This document shows positions 50,901-55,090 of a stretch of 64,000 bases of DNA, piece after piece. This stretch comes from Meghimatium bilineatum. Its lineage: Eukaryota > Mollusca > Gastropoda > Stylommatophora > Philomycidae. Both the position numbers and the translations under genes were made by a program. The stretch spans positions 31,564,127 to 31,628,126 of the forward strand of contig CM067298.1 in assembly GCA_034231615.1 (NCBI GenBank), read 5' to 3'. Position 1 is the stretch's first letter, and every line of letters starts with the position of its first letter. Under the pieces are notes generated by a model. The model was not told the DNA's origin. It did no database searches and saw only the letters and a list, made by a program, of their open reading frames with translations.

Positions 50901-52075
50901 GTCATTTGGTCACCACTATCATCACATCTTCATCAGACTGGAATCTTTGTCCCTTTTTGAGCTTTCTGTAAGGGTCCAAACAAATGAAAGTCACATGGTG
51001 ATAGGTCCAGGCCGAAGGTGGCAGAAGTTCCTGCGCAACTTTCATGACATACAGGCGATCATTGTTGTGCAACAAAATGACACAGTGAGACAGCATGCCA
51101 GATCACTTATTCTTGATGGCTGTATATAGCTTGTCTAGTGTGTTCTTGTAGCCGATAGCATTAATTTTACCACTAGGCTCTTTAAGTCCATCAACAAGAG
51201 TCCTTCTTGGTCAAAAAGGGCAGTAGATTTTAGTTTTTTGTTCTTTGGTGATCGAGGATGTTTTCATCACCCATGGCTGCTTTGCTACATGGCTCAAAGT
51301 TGTGACAGCACGATTCATCGCCTGTGACTTCGTGACAGAAATGAATCACCCTCCTCATTGTACCACTTCAGATGATTTAAACTCCACCCCATTCATTCTG
51401 ATCTTGATTATATTTTTCAGTCAATAACTATGGTACCTACTGAGACATAACTTCTGGTACTTCAATTTCTTCTGAACAATCATTTTAACTGTTCTTAATA
51501 ACACAGATAAGTCATTAGCTAGTGAATGCAAACTCTGGTGATCGTTAAGATATCTTGCTGCATCCATCTTGGAGATGGCTTCTTCTATCACAAAAATATG
51601 CTTGACCCAGCTGCTGCAGATGATTTGTTACTTGTTCCTCTTCTCAAAACATTCTTGCCCAGTCCTTCACTATTGTCTTCGAAACATATTTTCCACCATA
51701 CACCTCTTACATTCTTTGATGAATATCGATTGGTCGACATCCTTTGGCTGTAAGAAACTGAATCACTGCTCGTTGGTGAAATTTGGACGGATTCATCATC
51801 ACACTAGCCATGTTCTCATAGCCTACATAGGACACTAAGCATAAGCAGAGAATGACAACAGGATCATTTATTCATCAATGTCTACTTATTACATTATTGA
51901 TATCTTAACACTCGTCACGTGCTGGCATTGGTGAAGCAGCACAGTCAGGTTTCATTTGAACACACCTCACATACTGTTTCAATCTATTTCAATGATTCAT
52001 ATTCATAATTGAATGCTATATTTTCAGGACCATATTGCCCAGAAATATGGTGTAGAACCTTTGGTATCACTGTGA
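17917..52075 (+). CDS. Ldh2-family malate/L-lactate dehydrogenase (12 exons, complete)
   Basis: NAD(P)-dependent 2-hydroxyacid oxidoreductase of the Ldh_2 / YjmC / YbiC family, which interconverts 2-keto and 2-hydroxy acids in the cytosol. Coding exons: 17917-18094, 20282-20389, 25125-25205, 26235-26296, 28337-28390, 30265-30363, 33608-33673, 34965-35034, 36345-36463, 40945-41040, 45916-46026, 52028-52075. All have GT/AG borders and sum to 1092 nt, that is 363 residues plus TGA, the normal family length. Motifs: [13 protein letters not shown] (about 46-58, with the family's conserved SHG), [12 protein letters not shown] (123-134), NTSP (149-152), [13 protein letters not shown] (163-175), FVLDMATT (181-188), SGYKGYGL (240-247), IPYH near the end. 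The exon 4 donor at 26297 rather than 26289 keeps frame. No signal peptide. A 5' UTR exon was not located. Introns (about 33 kb) hold most of the repeats listed here. Confidence 0.95.
18534..18812 (-). repeat. SINE-A copy, diverged, with internal extra sequence
   Basis: The right part (18625-18812) matches SINE-A: ATGTGTTGTGCCATGATTGACAG, CCAACTCCACC, CACCTCTTATGACATGCATG, TTCTTTGCTCCCCTTTATGGG. The hairpin side (18534-18560) is separated by about 60 bp of ATAGTTCAG repeats. In Ldh2 intron 1. Confidence 0.75.
18890..19260. other. Intron 1 segment of unknown origin
   Basis: Locally richer in GC than its surroundings (19040-19200), with an 81-codon open frame that shows no recognisable motif. 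It may be part of an unassigned repeat. Confidence 0.3.
19272..19441. mobile_element. hAT-like MITE
   Basis: 170 bp with short terminal inverted repeats (TAGCGGTTTG... / rc CATGGTTCTTAA) and near-identical 8-bp flanks TTCTAGAC and GTCTAGAC (7/8 match), as expected for hAT insertions. Non-coding. Ldh2 intron 1. Confidence 0.65.
19655..19912. mobile_element. Foldback MITE with about 100-bp inverted repeats
   Basis: The left arm starts CACTGGGTACAGTACAAG and the right arm ends CTTGTACTGTACCGAACACTG. The pairing continues through CTATG.TTGTAAATTTCATG / CATGAAATTTACAAGCATAG to the centre. AT-rich loop, no coding capacity. Target duplication degraded, so superfamily is unassigned. Confidence 0.8.
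20160..20192. repeat. (CT)n microsatellite
   Basis: TTCTTCTTCTCTCTCTCTCT tract in intron 1, about 90 bp before the exon 2 acceptor. Confidence 0.85.
20665..20745 (-). repeat. SINE-B fragment
   Basis: Minus strand: CAGGATGTAGTCCAGGGAACGG, AAATGCATTGTGTTGCTGTTTAATTTG and GCCAATGGCTCAAC match the SINE-B middle. Ldh2 intron 2. Confidence 0.75.
21470..21550 (+). repeat. SINE-A 5' fragment
   Basis: GAGCAAAGAATAGTAACACTG, CATGAGAGGTGACAAAGGAGG. Only the 5' third remains. Confidence 0.7.
21645..21850 (+). repeat. tRNA-derived SINE
   Basis: The head resembles a tRNA: box A-like GAGTGGCCATATGGCTAGAATG and box B GGGTTCAATCC, spaced about 45 bp apart as in RNA polymerase III internal promoters. A non-tRNA body follows. 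No cloverleaf-quality gene, so it is a SINE rather than a tRNA. Confidence 0.65.
21951..22450 (-). mobile_element. LINE fragment, C-terminal zinc-knuckle region
   Basis: Minus-strand frame 21951-22223: [18 protein letters not shown], then a C-x2-C..H...C pattern ([20 protein letters not shown]) characteristic of the domain after RNase H in many LINEs. Sequence to 22450 appears to be decayed upstream protein. Confidence 0.75.
22903..23170. mobile_element. Possible MITE-M1-related end
   Basis: TACAGTGGAATCCCTTTATA at 22902 is the M1 terminal sequence next to a TA target, followed by AT-rich sequence. A matching right end was not found, so the extent is uncertain. Confidence 0.4.
23350..24745 (+). 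mobile_element. LINE-gamma copy with RNase H (degenerate)
   Basis: Order in broken frames: [22 protein letters not shown], the [15 protein letters not shown] block, [33 protein letters not shown] (connection region), then RNase H remnants ([26 protein letters not shown]), and finally [12 protein letters not shown] and [11 protein letters not shown]. The RT catalytic half is missing. Several stops. In Ldh2 intron 2. Confidence 0.85.
25420..25655 (+). mobile_element. LINE-gamma 3' fragment
   Basis: GTCAACCAACAAAGAACTAG, AACTGTCAATCATCATG and CATCTATGGA..CATCTGGAGTGC parallel the end of the LINE-gamma copy at 24600-24745. Ldh2 intron 3. Confidence 0.6.
26000..26145 (+). repeat. SINE-B copy, diverged
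   Basis: GTTAGATGTGTCCATCCATTGG, TTCTTTGGACTGCATCCTGC, TGCTACAAGAGATCCAATAAG and a GGATGCAAAAAAAA end. Lies about 90 bp before Ldh2 exon 4. Confidence 0.85.
26420..26790 (+). mobile_element. LINE copy with internal deletion (endonuclease start joined to C-terminus)
   Basis: The first part reads [27 protein letters not shown], the start of an AP-type LINE endonuclease (ISECRW motif). It passes directly into [40 protein letters not shown] and IIFKNCTE, the very end of the protein. The whole RT is missing. Ldh2 intron 4. Confidence 0.75.
27531..27689 (+). repeat. SINE-B full-length copy with target duplication
   Basis: TCTGCCGAAGACGGATGTGT at the start, GGGCCATTGGCGCAAATTAA, ACGCATTTCCATTCTCTGG, CTAATAGGACCATGGTCCTG foldback, and GGAGTTTGAG with GCTGAAGAAGAA tail. 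GAATATATGATG repeats on both sides (27519-27530, 27690-27701). Confidence 0.94.
27768..27917 (-). repeat. SINE-B full-length copy with target duplication
   Basis: Inverted relative to the copy 80 bp upstream. TTGTCACCATTC flanks both ends (27756-27767, 27918-27929). Near-consensus. The two copies together form a loose inverted pair in Ldh2 intron 4. Confidence 0.94.
27960..28135 (+). mobile_element. LINE-gamma 3' fragment
   Basis: AACTGGAACTGCCCGCTCTG..GGATTTACTGAGAAAG and CACCTATGGACTTGTCTGGAGTGC correspond to the C-terminal HLWTCP.C segment of LINE-gamma. Confidence 0.65.
28173..28209. repeat. Perfect 16-bp stem hairpin
   Basis: TGCTATCTCCACCATC (28173-28188) and its exact complement (28194-28209) around a 5-base loop. 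It is immediately followed by a CT microsatellite and is not near a transcript 3' end. Confidence 0.9.
28210..28290. repeat. (CT)n microsatellite
   Basis: About 80 bp of CT with CTAT and CCCC interruptions, some 45 bp ahead of the Ldh2 exon 5 acceptor, so it may form part of its polypyrimidine environment. Confidence 0.9.
28600..28850 (-). mobile_element. Mariner-like element, 3' end fragment
   Basis: CATGTTCAAGTGAAACCCA with the internal hairpin AAACCCATGCAAGTGGGTTT, followed by CACCTGGAGTCATCAGAAG and GGTAGATGGTGAATTCCG. These match the left end of the mariner at 50701-51966. Only the terminal quarter is present. Ldh2 intron 5. Confidence 0.8.
29640..29760 (-). mobile_element. LINE-gamma C-terminal fragment
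   Basis: TTGATTAGAAACTGG and GGGGCATTCCCATAAGTGCT..CCAGCAGCCATC repeat at 55090-55170 and, inverted, at 33780-33870. Translated on the minus strand it is the CPAC zinc-knuckle end of LINE-gamma. Confidence 0.65.
29890..30260. other. Ldh2 intron 5 segment without recognisable feature
   Basis: Very AT-rich. No element recognised. Confidence 0.4.
30450..30630 (-). repeat. tRNA-derived SINE
   Basis: On the minus strand the head reads TGGCGTAGTGGTACAGAGTG (box A-like) and GAGTTCGATCCCCGC (box B-like), about 35-40 bp apart. The body runs leftwards to about 30450. It is not a folding tRNA gene. Lies just after Ldh2 exon 6. Confidence 0.7.
30640..31780. other. Ldh2 intron 6 segment without recognisable feature
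   Basis: An imperfect local inverted repeat (AGAAT..TTGAATCTGGCAGG / CCTGTCAGATTCAAGAAT) occurs at about 30655-30706. No protein motif was recognised in the rest. Confidence 0.4.
31790..31945 (-). mobile_element. Penelope-like element, reverse-transcriptase piece
   Basis: Minus-strand translation: [20 protein letters not shown] then [17 protein letters not shown], the hallmark [16 protein letters not shown] of Penelope-like RTs. The same segment is at 58360-58660. It lies head-to-tail against a plus-strand endonuclease piece of the same class, so the element is rearranged. Confidence 0.85.
31946..32645 (+). mobile_element. Penelope-like element, C-terminal part with GIY-YIG endonuclease
   Basis: Plus-strand frame: [35 protein letters not shown], then [15 protein letters not shown] and [16 protein letters not shown]. 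The paired ITYAI(I)C / YIGETGRRL blocks are the GIY-YIG nuclease core found at the C-terminus of Penelope-like elements. An in-frame stop interrupts RF*EHL and frames shift after it, so it is inactive. Ends near YGTLKP. Confidence 0.87.
32646..33340 (-). mobile_element. LINE fragment, RT domain (degenerate)
   Basis: The minus-strand frames contain [35 protein letters not shown] and an LFADDQ-like remnant, consistent with the central RT of an RTE-like LINE. Many stops. Ldh2 intron 6. Confidence 0.65.
33722..33870 (+). mobile_element. LINE-gamma C-terminal fragment
   Basis: [16 protein letters not shown]..., then [15 protein letters not shown]. The sequence [10 protein letters not shown] is shared with the end of LINE-gamma at 55188 minus. 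Begins about 50 bp after Ldh2 exon 7. Confidence 0.75.
34560..34745 (+). mobile_element. Possible LINE C-terminal fragment
   Basis: Broken frames give [14 protein letters not shown] followed by SRSRK and a basic tail, resembling the P.GKR..GRP..TW motif that ends many LINE proteins. Weak. Confidence 0.35.
35110..35310 (+). mobile_element. LINE-alpha-like C-terminal fragment
   Basis: [20 protein letters not shown] then [10 protein letters not shown] and [15 protein letters not shown], parallel to [20 protein letters not shown] / GELKAGFRK / WESLAQDRTAW of LINE-alpha, but clearly diverged. Ldh2 intron 8. Confidence 0.65.
35590..36183 (+). mobile_element. LINE-beta 3' copy with (GAT)n tail
   Basis: [18 protein letters not shown], then broken frames with [16 protein letters not shown]-like and LRRILR-like pieces, and an intact stretch [20 protein letters not shown] followed by LTTWHD. 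It ends ..CACTTGATGATGATGATT. Same family as 4630-5068. Ldh2 intron 8. Confidence 0.85.
36580..37960 (+). mobile_element. LINE-beta copy interrupted by another LINE
   Basis: The left part (36580-36875) reads [45 protein letters not shown]. The right part (37741-37960) continues [15 protein letters not shown]-like and a QGNFWMG block. Between them lies an 865-bp insertion (36876-37740) flanked by CAAAAATTAGA. Ldh2 intron 9. Confidence 0.75.
36876..37740 (+). mobile_element. LINE-delta fragment (RNase H and zinc-knuckle), nested insertion
   Basis: Broken frames give [18 protein letters not shown], an RNase H piece ([17 protein letters not shown]), [30 protein letters not shown]-like and KPLHQ. 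It ends in a GTAAGTAAGTAA tail. 11-bp CAAAAATTAGA copies at 36865-36875 and 37741-37751 mark the insertion into LINE-beta. Confidence 0.8.
38020..38230 (+). repeat. Possible tRNA-derived SINE
   Basis: GGTATAGTGGTCAAGCC (box A-like) and AGAAGTTTGATCC (box B-like) about 35 bp apart, followed by a non-tRNA body. More diverged than the copies at 21645, 30450 and 56668. Confidence 0.45.
38235..38900. other. Ldh2 intron 9 segment without recognisable feature
   Basis: AT-rich. Nothing assigned. Confidence 0.4.
38905..39262 (+). repeat. SINE-B copy split by a LINE fragment
   Basis: The left part (to 38957) contains GGCATGTCTGACCATTGACGC. The right part (39160-39262) has ACACATCTTCAGGATCCTGC, TGGATCATGGTATTG and AGATCTTGTAGGAGTTTAAG. 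AAATGGCAATAC is duplicated at the break (38946-38957, 39160-39171). Confidence 0.85.
38958..39159 (-). mobile_element. LINE C-terminal fragment inserted in SINE-B
   Basis: Minus-strand: [20 protein letters not shown], then [19 protein letters not shown] and TAVYIIE, the zinc-knuckle and LYGT.EDL end of an RNase H-bearing LINE. It ends in a GAAGAAGAA tail at the 3' side and is bounded by a 12-bp duplication, so it is a very short 5'-truncated LINE insertion. Confidence 0.85.
39497..39905 (+). other. Unidentified coding-like segment
   Basis: Locally higher GC than its flanks, with a 76-codon frame at 39509-39739 ([19 protein letters not shown].. ) and a shifted continuation near 39700-39820 ([17 protein letters not shown]). 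The composition suggests a fragment of a protein-coding mobile element or virus-derived sequence, but I could not identify it. In Ldh2 intron 9. Confidence 0.3.
40415..40577. mobile_element. MITE-M1 intact copy (TA target)
   Basis: 163 bp, flanked by TA on both sides, with terminal inverted repeats CAGTGTAGTCACATTATAAC and rc end CAGTGGAGTCTCATTATAAC. Non-coding. TA duplication and the CAGTGG ends suggest a Tc1/mariner or pogo-type source. Ldh2 intron 9. Confidence 0.85.
41125..41605 (-). repeat. SINE-A copy interrupted by a hAT MITE
   Basis: Minus-strand SINE-A: TTGTTCTTCTTAAACTCCTAC, GTGTCATGGCTTACAACTTG and the CACATCTGACTTCAG block on the left; GATGGGACAAACTTC, CTTGCGACATGCATGGCAGG, CTCCCGTTTCAGGACC on the right. 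The 201-bp insertion at 41277-41477 separates the halves. Ldh2 intron 10. Confidence 0.88.
41277..41477. mobile_element. hAT MITE with 8-bp target duplication
   Basis: Termini CAGTGTTTCTCA and rc CAGTGTTTCCCAA, flanked by exact CTCTATAG duplications (41269-41276, 41478-41485). Both the ends and the 8-bp duplication are typical of the hAT superfamily. Inside, AATTGCCCCCC occurs twice. Inserted in SINE-A, so it is younger than that SINE. Confidence 0.93.
41930..42150 (+). mobile_element. Degenerate LINE-gamma fragment
   Basis: [15 protein letters not shown] and downstream pieces correspond to the LGV.FD..L.F..H segment after the RT domain of RNase H-bearing LINEs. Confidence 0.5.
43291..43852. 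repeat. 24-bp minisatellite inside the transposon
   Basis: About 23 units of consensus ATGAATAGCGGAGATCGTGC plus ATCT. Because 24 is divisible by 3 the array is open on both strands for over 100 codons (plus: MNSGDRAS-type octapeptides; minus: AIHRCTIS-type). Units near 43380-43440 form an ATGACCGG subtype. Coding function is doubtful. Confidence 0.93.
43983..44024. repeat. Perfect 15-bp hairpin within the transposon
   Basis: GGGGCAAACATGCGC at 43983-43997 and its exact complement at 44010-44024, 12-base loop. The word resembles the interior side of the transposon ends. Confidence 0.9.
44420..45280. other. Ldh2 intron 10 segment without recognisable feature
   Basis: No gene or assigned repeat. 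Confidence 0.4.
45285..45695 (+). mobile_element. LINE-gamma fragment (RNase H region)
   Basis: [20 protein letters not shown] then [17 protein letters not shown], followed by decayed RESASSLE-like sequence and WECPKC-like end. The RNase H DSQSM and GHAGV.GN.RAD motifs are recognisable, with the first His of GHAGV changed to DH. Ldh2 intron 10. Confidence 0.8.
46430..46945 (+). mobile_element. piggyBac-type transposase remnant
   Basis: The first frame contains [20 protein letters not shown] then [20 protein letters not shown], the N-terminal GP.H.L....... region of DDE_Tnp_1_7. The second frame has [20 protein letters not shown] followed by [20 protein letters not shown], matching the family's MGI..LPE..YWS / MSRNRFE.I...LHF pattern. 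A frameshift lies between them and the catalytic acidic residues are lost. No TTAA-flanked termini were found. Ldh2 intron 11. Confidence 0.8.
47175..47348. mobile_element. MITE-M1 intact copy (TA target)
   Basis: 174 bp between TA dinucleotides (47173-47174, 47349-47350). Ends CAGTGGAATTCCTTTGTAAC and rc CACTGGAATCCCTTTATAG. Interior GATGAAATATGTAGGTAATA is shared with the copy at 5173. Non-coding. Confidence 0.87.
47418..47513. repeat. Imperfect foldback
   Basis: CGATCTGTGTGCAACGCACTG pairs with CAGTG..CGTTGTGCGCAGATCG on the other side, about 35-bp arms. GC-rich compared with the intron. Confidence 0.7.
47596..47645. repeat. Degenerate CCCTAA-like tract
   Basis: ACCCAACCCTCTAACCCTAC followed by CTAAACCCTATCCCTACCCC. 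Resembles interstitial degenerate telomere-type sequence, though only a few units and none perfect in series. Confidence 0.4.
47655..47790. repeat. Cluster of short hairpins
   Basis: TGGAGTGG/CCACTCCA, TATAG/CTATA within GAGCGTATAGCGCCTATACTC-like sequence, and GGGATATCAG/CTGATATCCC (perfect 10-bp stem around CACTGC) lie consecutively. Probably part of a structured repeat. Confidence 0.6.
47872..48142 (+). repeat. SINE-A full-length copy with target duplication
   Basis: Near-consensus: GTCGCCCGTGTGTTGCCGGG, GCAAAGAATAGCAACACTG, TGGGATGGAGTTGGCTGTCC, TCGGATGTGTCAGGCCGAAA, CTAATCTGCAGGAGTTTGAG and GAAGAAGAAGAAG tail. A short deletion removed the GCTGTAAACC portion. Flanks AACAATGATGC / AACAGTGATGC (10/11). 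Ldh2 intron 11. Confidence 0.93.
48531..48612 (+). repeat. Interspersed repeat R2 (copy 3)
   Basis: CCCCTTTCAACCAGTGGACA, AGTCCAATTAGGTTATATCA and TACCATAAAATATTAGAGG match the copies at 12830 and 13050. Confidence 0.65.
48620..49040. other. Ldh2 intron 11 segment without recognisable feature
   Basis: No assigned repeat or gene. Confidence 0.4.
49050..49850 (-). mobile_element. LINE-alpha family fragment with C2H2 finger
   Basis: The minus-strand frame 49050-49313 has [18 protein letters not shown] then [20 protein letters not shown](H), the same WESLAQDR...C-x2-C..H-x3-H end as LINE-alpha at 10221. Upstream (49314-49850) decayed [22 protein letters not shown] and RT-connection pieces continue. 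Frameshifted. Ldh2 intron 11. Confidence 0.85.
50081..50575. repeat. 32-bp minisatellite, 15 copies, two unit types
   Basis: The unit has AACATTTTAA, then GAG or CTG, then TACTTTCATTCATAGATAT. From 50091 to 50570 there are exactly 15 units, nearly identical except for GAG (G) versus CTG (C). The order read is GGGCCCCGCCGGGGG, then a degenerate GATTAC unit. A decayed unit precedes at about 50043-50080. Ldh2 intron 11. Confidence 0.95.
50701..51966 (-). mobile_element. Mariner-like element, inactivated
   Basis: The ends GTGTTCAAATGAAACC and rc of GGTTTCATTTGAACACAC form inverted repeats about 1.27 kb apart, the normal mariner size. Minus-strand frames give [20 protein letters not shown] (in place of ETW.HH.EPE.K), [18 protein letters not shown] (LLHDNARPH region with the Asp changed to Asn), [27 protein letters not shown] and ADGI-type YYPDGIHHL. 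Stops and altered catalytic residues show that it is dead. A flanking TA duplication is not evident. A hairpin AAACCCATCCAAGTGGGTTT lies just inside the left end. Confidence 0.87.
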
Positions 52076-52329
52076 GACATCACCTCTGAACTATTATCCT
52101 TGGGTAAAAATTGAATGAACATGATAGAGCTTGCTGAGTCAGCTTATCAGAGCTTGCTGAGTCAACTTATCTGATTGAGGCATATTCAGTATAGGATATT
52201 TCTATTCAACTATTGGTGGATGATCAGCTTTCAAACTATGAGCAAGTCGACCGATTGTTTTGAGGTGGACATACTAACCACTCTGCCACCAACCCAACAT
52301 TATTATCAAATTATAACAAGCATATTTCA

Positions 52330-52660
52330 AGTAGCAATGTACAACTGTGAAATAAGGACAATTAATAATATAGTGGAAAAAGACTTGCCTCTTTTAAAAA
52401 TAAGTGCTATAGAATGATTTTGAGGGTTCCTTGTTACTGAAGGAGCATAAGTTAAGAAGTGCTGTGAACATTTAAAGTGGAAAAAGGTTGATTTCTAAAT
52501 AACATTGTAACAAGGATGTAAAGATATGTAGCAGCATAGAAACAAATTAATTTGTAGTAGAAGGTAACATATTGATGAGGAAATGTCCAAGAAAATTGAT
52601 GACAAGCCTTAAGAATCACTGACTGTTTGAACATGTTTTTGGTTGTAGCAGGCCACCTTA
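52330..52660 (+). mobile_element. Degenerate LINE-beta fragment
   Basis: Broken frames give KRLASFKNKCYRMILRVPCY-like sequence, the FE.KCYRRILRIPW block of the RTE-like connection region. Starts about 250 bp after the Ldh2 stop, so it could lie in the 3' UTR or beyond. Confidence 0.5.
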
Positions 52661-53300
52661 CCCATTGTAATGAGGAGTTCAGGGCATCCTTTTAAGAAAA
52701 TTATTGCACTGAAAGTATAGTTGTTGAAGAAAACAAAAGGACTTCTGTACAATCAACCTATAAAGCACAAAATTTAGTTACCCCTTTCATACCATAAATT
52801 TGTTTCTTTATATCACCTTGAGACAATGTGACATCATTTAGCGGGAACATAAAGTTCGATTTTGCTGTCACCCAATGTTACCTTTAGGGCCCTCTACTAC
52901 ATTTTCCTGCCATCCCACAGAACCTTGTATTATTTTGTGCATAGGGGATAAAAAATATAATACCTTATTGTAATGTAGTTATTTGTCTAATCAGATATAT
53001 CTTCTAATTTATGACATTGTTGTAACTTGAAATGTTTTCAATGAAGCTTATTTTCTTAGTAAGCTAAGGCAATATTCATTACCTTCCCAGAGCATAAGCT
53101 ATGGTACCCAACTTCCTGATGGCTGGATGAACCACGGAAATAATTTTTATTTCAAATCACAATGACTTAAAACCCAGGTCTGTAAATCAGCTGACCTAAT
53201 GATTTAACATTACACTTCCAAAATCTCATATATAGTCCAATTAAGAAATTTCGAGTTTAGTTGTCACCTGTAGGCCTATGACATCATAATAATTAGAAAT
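52661..53300. other. Spacer without recognisable feature
   Basis: No gene or assigned repeat. Follows the Ldh2 gene. AATAAA-like signals are too common here to place the poly(A) site. Confidence 0.4.
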
Positions 53301-53309
53301 ATATATTGG

Positions 53310-54285
53310 GAACAAACTGCATCAATAAGATGTGAAAACAGCTACTCGCCATACATAGAAATAAGAAGAGGGGTAAGACAATCCTGCATTTTATCACCAA
53401 GCCTATTTAATATCTACACAGAGAATATCTTTAAAAATATAGAAGAAATGCCAGGACTCAAGATCAATGGGAAAATAATAAACAACCTTAAGATATGCCA
53501 ATGACACTGTTCTTTTAGCAGAAAGTGAACATGAACTACAAAGACTAATAGACCAAGTCAATAAATCAAGTAATGAATATAAATATATGCTGGATATAAA
53601 TATCTAAAAAACAAAAACCATGATAATCAGCAAAGACACAGAAGAACAAGAGCTAAACATAAAAATACATGGAAACTACAACAAGTAAAGCATTATCAAT
53701 ATCTTGTACACATGGTCACAAATGATGGCAGATTTGAAACAGAAGTTAAAAGGAGAATAGGAATGGTTAAAAGTATCTTCAATGACATGAGGAAAATATT
53801 AACATCTAAACAAATTACAAAGAAGTTAAAAATGAGAATTATAAAATGCTATATCTACTCTATTTTAATGTATGGCTTAGAAACATGGACACTAAATAAT
53901 CAATTAGAAGACAGAATAGATGCCTTTGAGATGTGGGTATATAGAAGAATAGGGAGAACATCATGGAAAGAGAAGAAAACAAATAAAGAGGTGCTAAAGA
54001 CACTTAATATGAAGAAAGAACTACTAAGAGAAATAAAGATCAGGCAAATAACATTTTTTGGTCACATTAAAAGACATGACACCTTATTGAAGACCTTACT
54101 TGAGGGCAAAGTCAAAGGGAAGCGAGCAAGAGGTAGGCAGAGATACAAGTAGGAGAGTAACATCACACGATGGACAGGTTACAGACTAACAGAATGCACC
54201 ACCAAGACAAGAGACAGGGGATATTGGAGATCCATTGCAGCCAACCTTTGTTGTAGAGACAGCACTTAATGATGATGATAGGCCT
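53310..54285 (+). mobile_element. LINE (RTE-like) RT and C-terminal region
   Basis: In order: IEIRRGVRQSCILSPSLFNI (RT), ITKKL..., NLRYANDTVLLAESE (YADD changed to YAND), YMLDIN, then a frame of 146 codons from 53712: ETEVKRRIGMVKSIFNDMRK, IIKCYIYSILMYGLETWTLN, FEMWVYRRIGRTSWKEKK, FGHIKRHDTLLKTLLEGKVK and RARGRQR. It ends with an AATGATGATGA tail. The Asp-to-Asn change and several stops indicate inactivity. Confidence 0.88.
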
Positions 54286-54554
54286 ATGGCAGAGTGATTG
54301 AGGTGTTATTAACTAGCTGGTCATATAATACCCTTTGATATCTTTGTATAGGAAATGGGAGACTGAATCTGTAGTTCTTGAAAGTTTATTAAATACAGTA
54401 CTTAGTTTAGCTATAGACAAATGTAAAATTGTTGCTGATGATTGAACAATTACATACTGTAATCAGAAAGTTCATTGGTCTACATTTTATTTAGTTAACT
54501 TCATAAAATTATGTGATTAGCTATGTTAATTAAGTATATCTCTCATACATCACA

Positions 54555-55090
54555 TTCTTAATCAGGACCTTATCGTTACAACACCTGGGCATGTAATTTG
54601 ATCATAGTCTGGGCTTTTTGGGAACATGCTGATCATGTTATCGCAAAGGCCAACGAGGGTCTTTCAACTCTGAGAGTGATGGCAGTGGCTGATACTAAAC
54701 AATCACAGCTCATAACCATATATGAGGCTCTTGTCTTCTTATTCATGTCATTGAATATGCAGGCGTATCTATCACCGCCAGTCACACACAGCTTGCGAGA
54801 TTGAAGAGAATTCAAAATGAAGCAATGTAAATCATCCTTGGTTGCACAGGGGACACACCCTGTGTGGATATGAGATTTCTCCTTGATTTTCCGAGCATAC
54901 AGAATTGATATGTGGCATGCCCATGCATACCTCAGAGTGAGTTCTGACACCCACTACACAGTGAACTCCTTTGTGTGAAGGGAAGCAGACTCAAGAGAGG
55001 CAAATTGTGGACAGGTTGTGCCGAGGCTACAGTTAAACAGATTTTTGCTCCAGAAGGCATAACTCCTGGCGAGAAATAGATATCTACTCC
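54555..55090 (+). mobile_element. LINE-gamma fragment (post-RT region)
   Basis: AKANEGLSTLRVMAVADTKQ, LITIYEALVF, ARLKRIQNEAM-like and GCTGDTPCVDMRFLLDF parallel the copy at 23470-23930. Frames broken. Confidence 0.75.

Noticed and set aside
52170-52300. Minus-strand tRNA-like SINE (TGGCAGAGTGGTTAGTATG)
   Set aside because: Box A is good but box B is too degraded to call.
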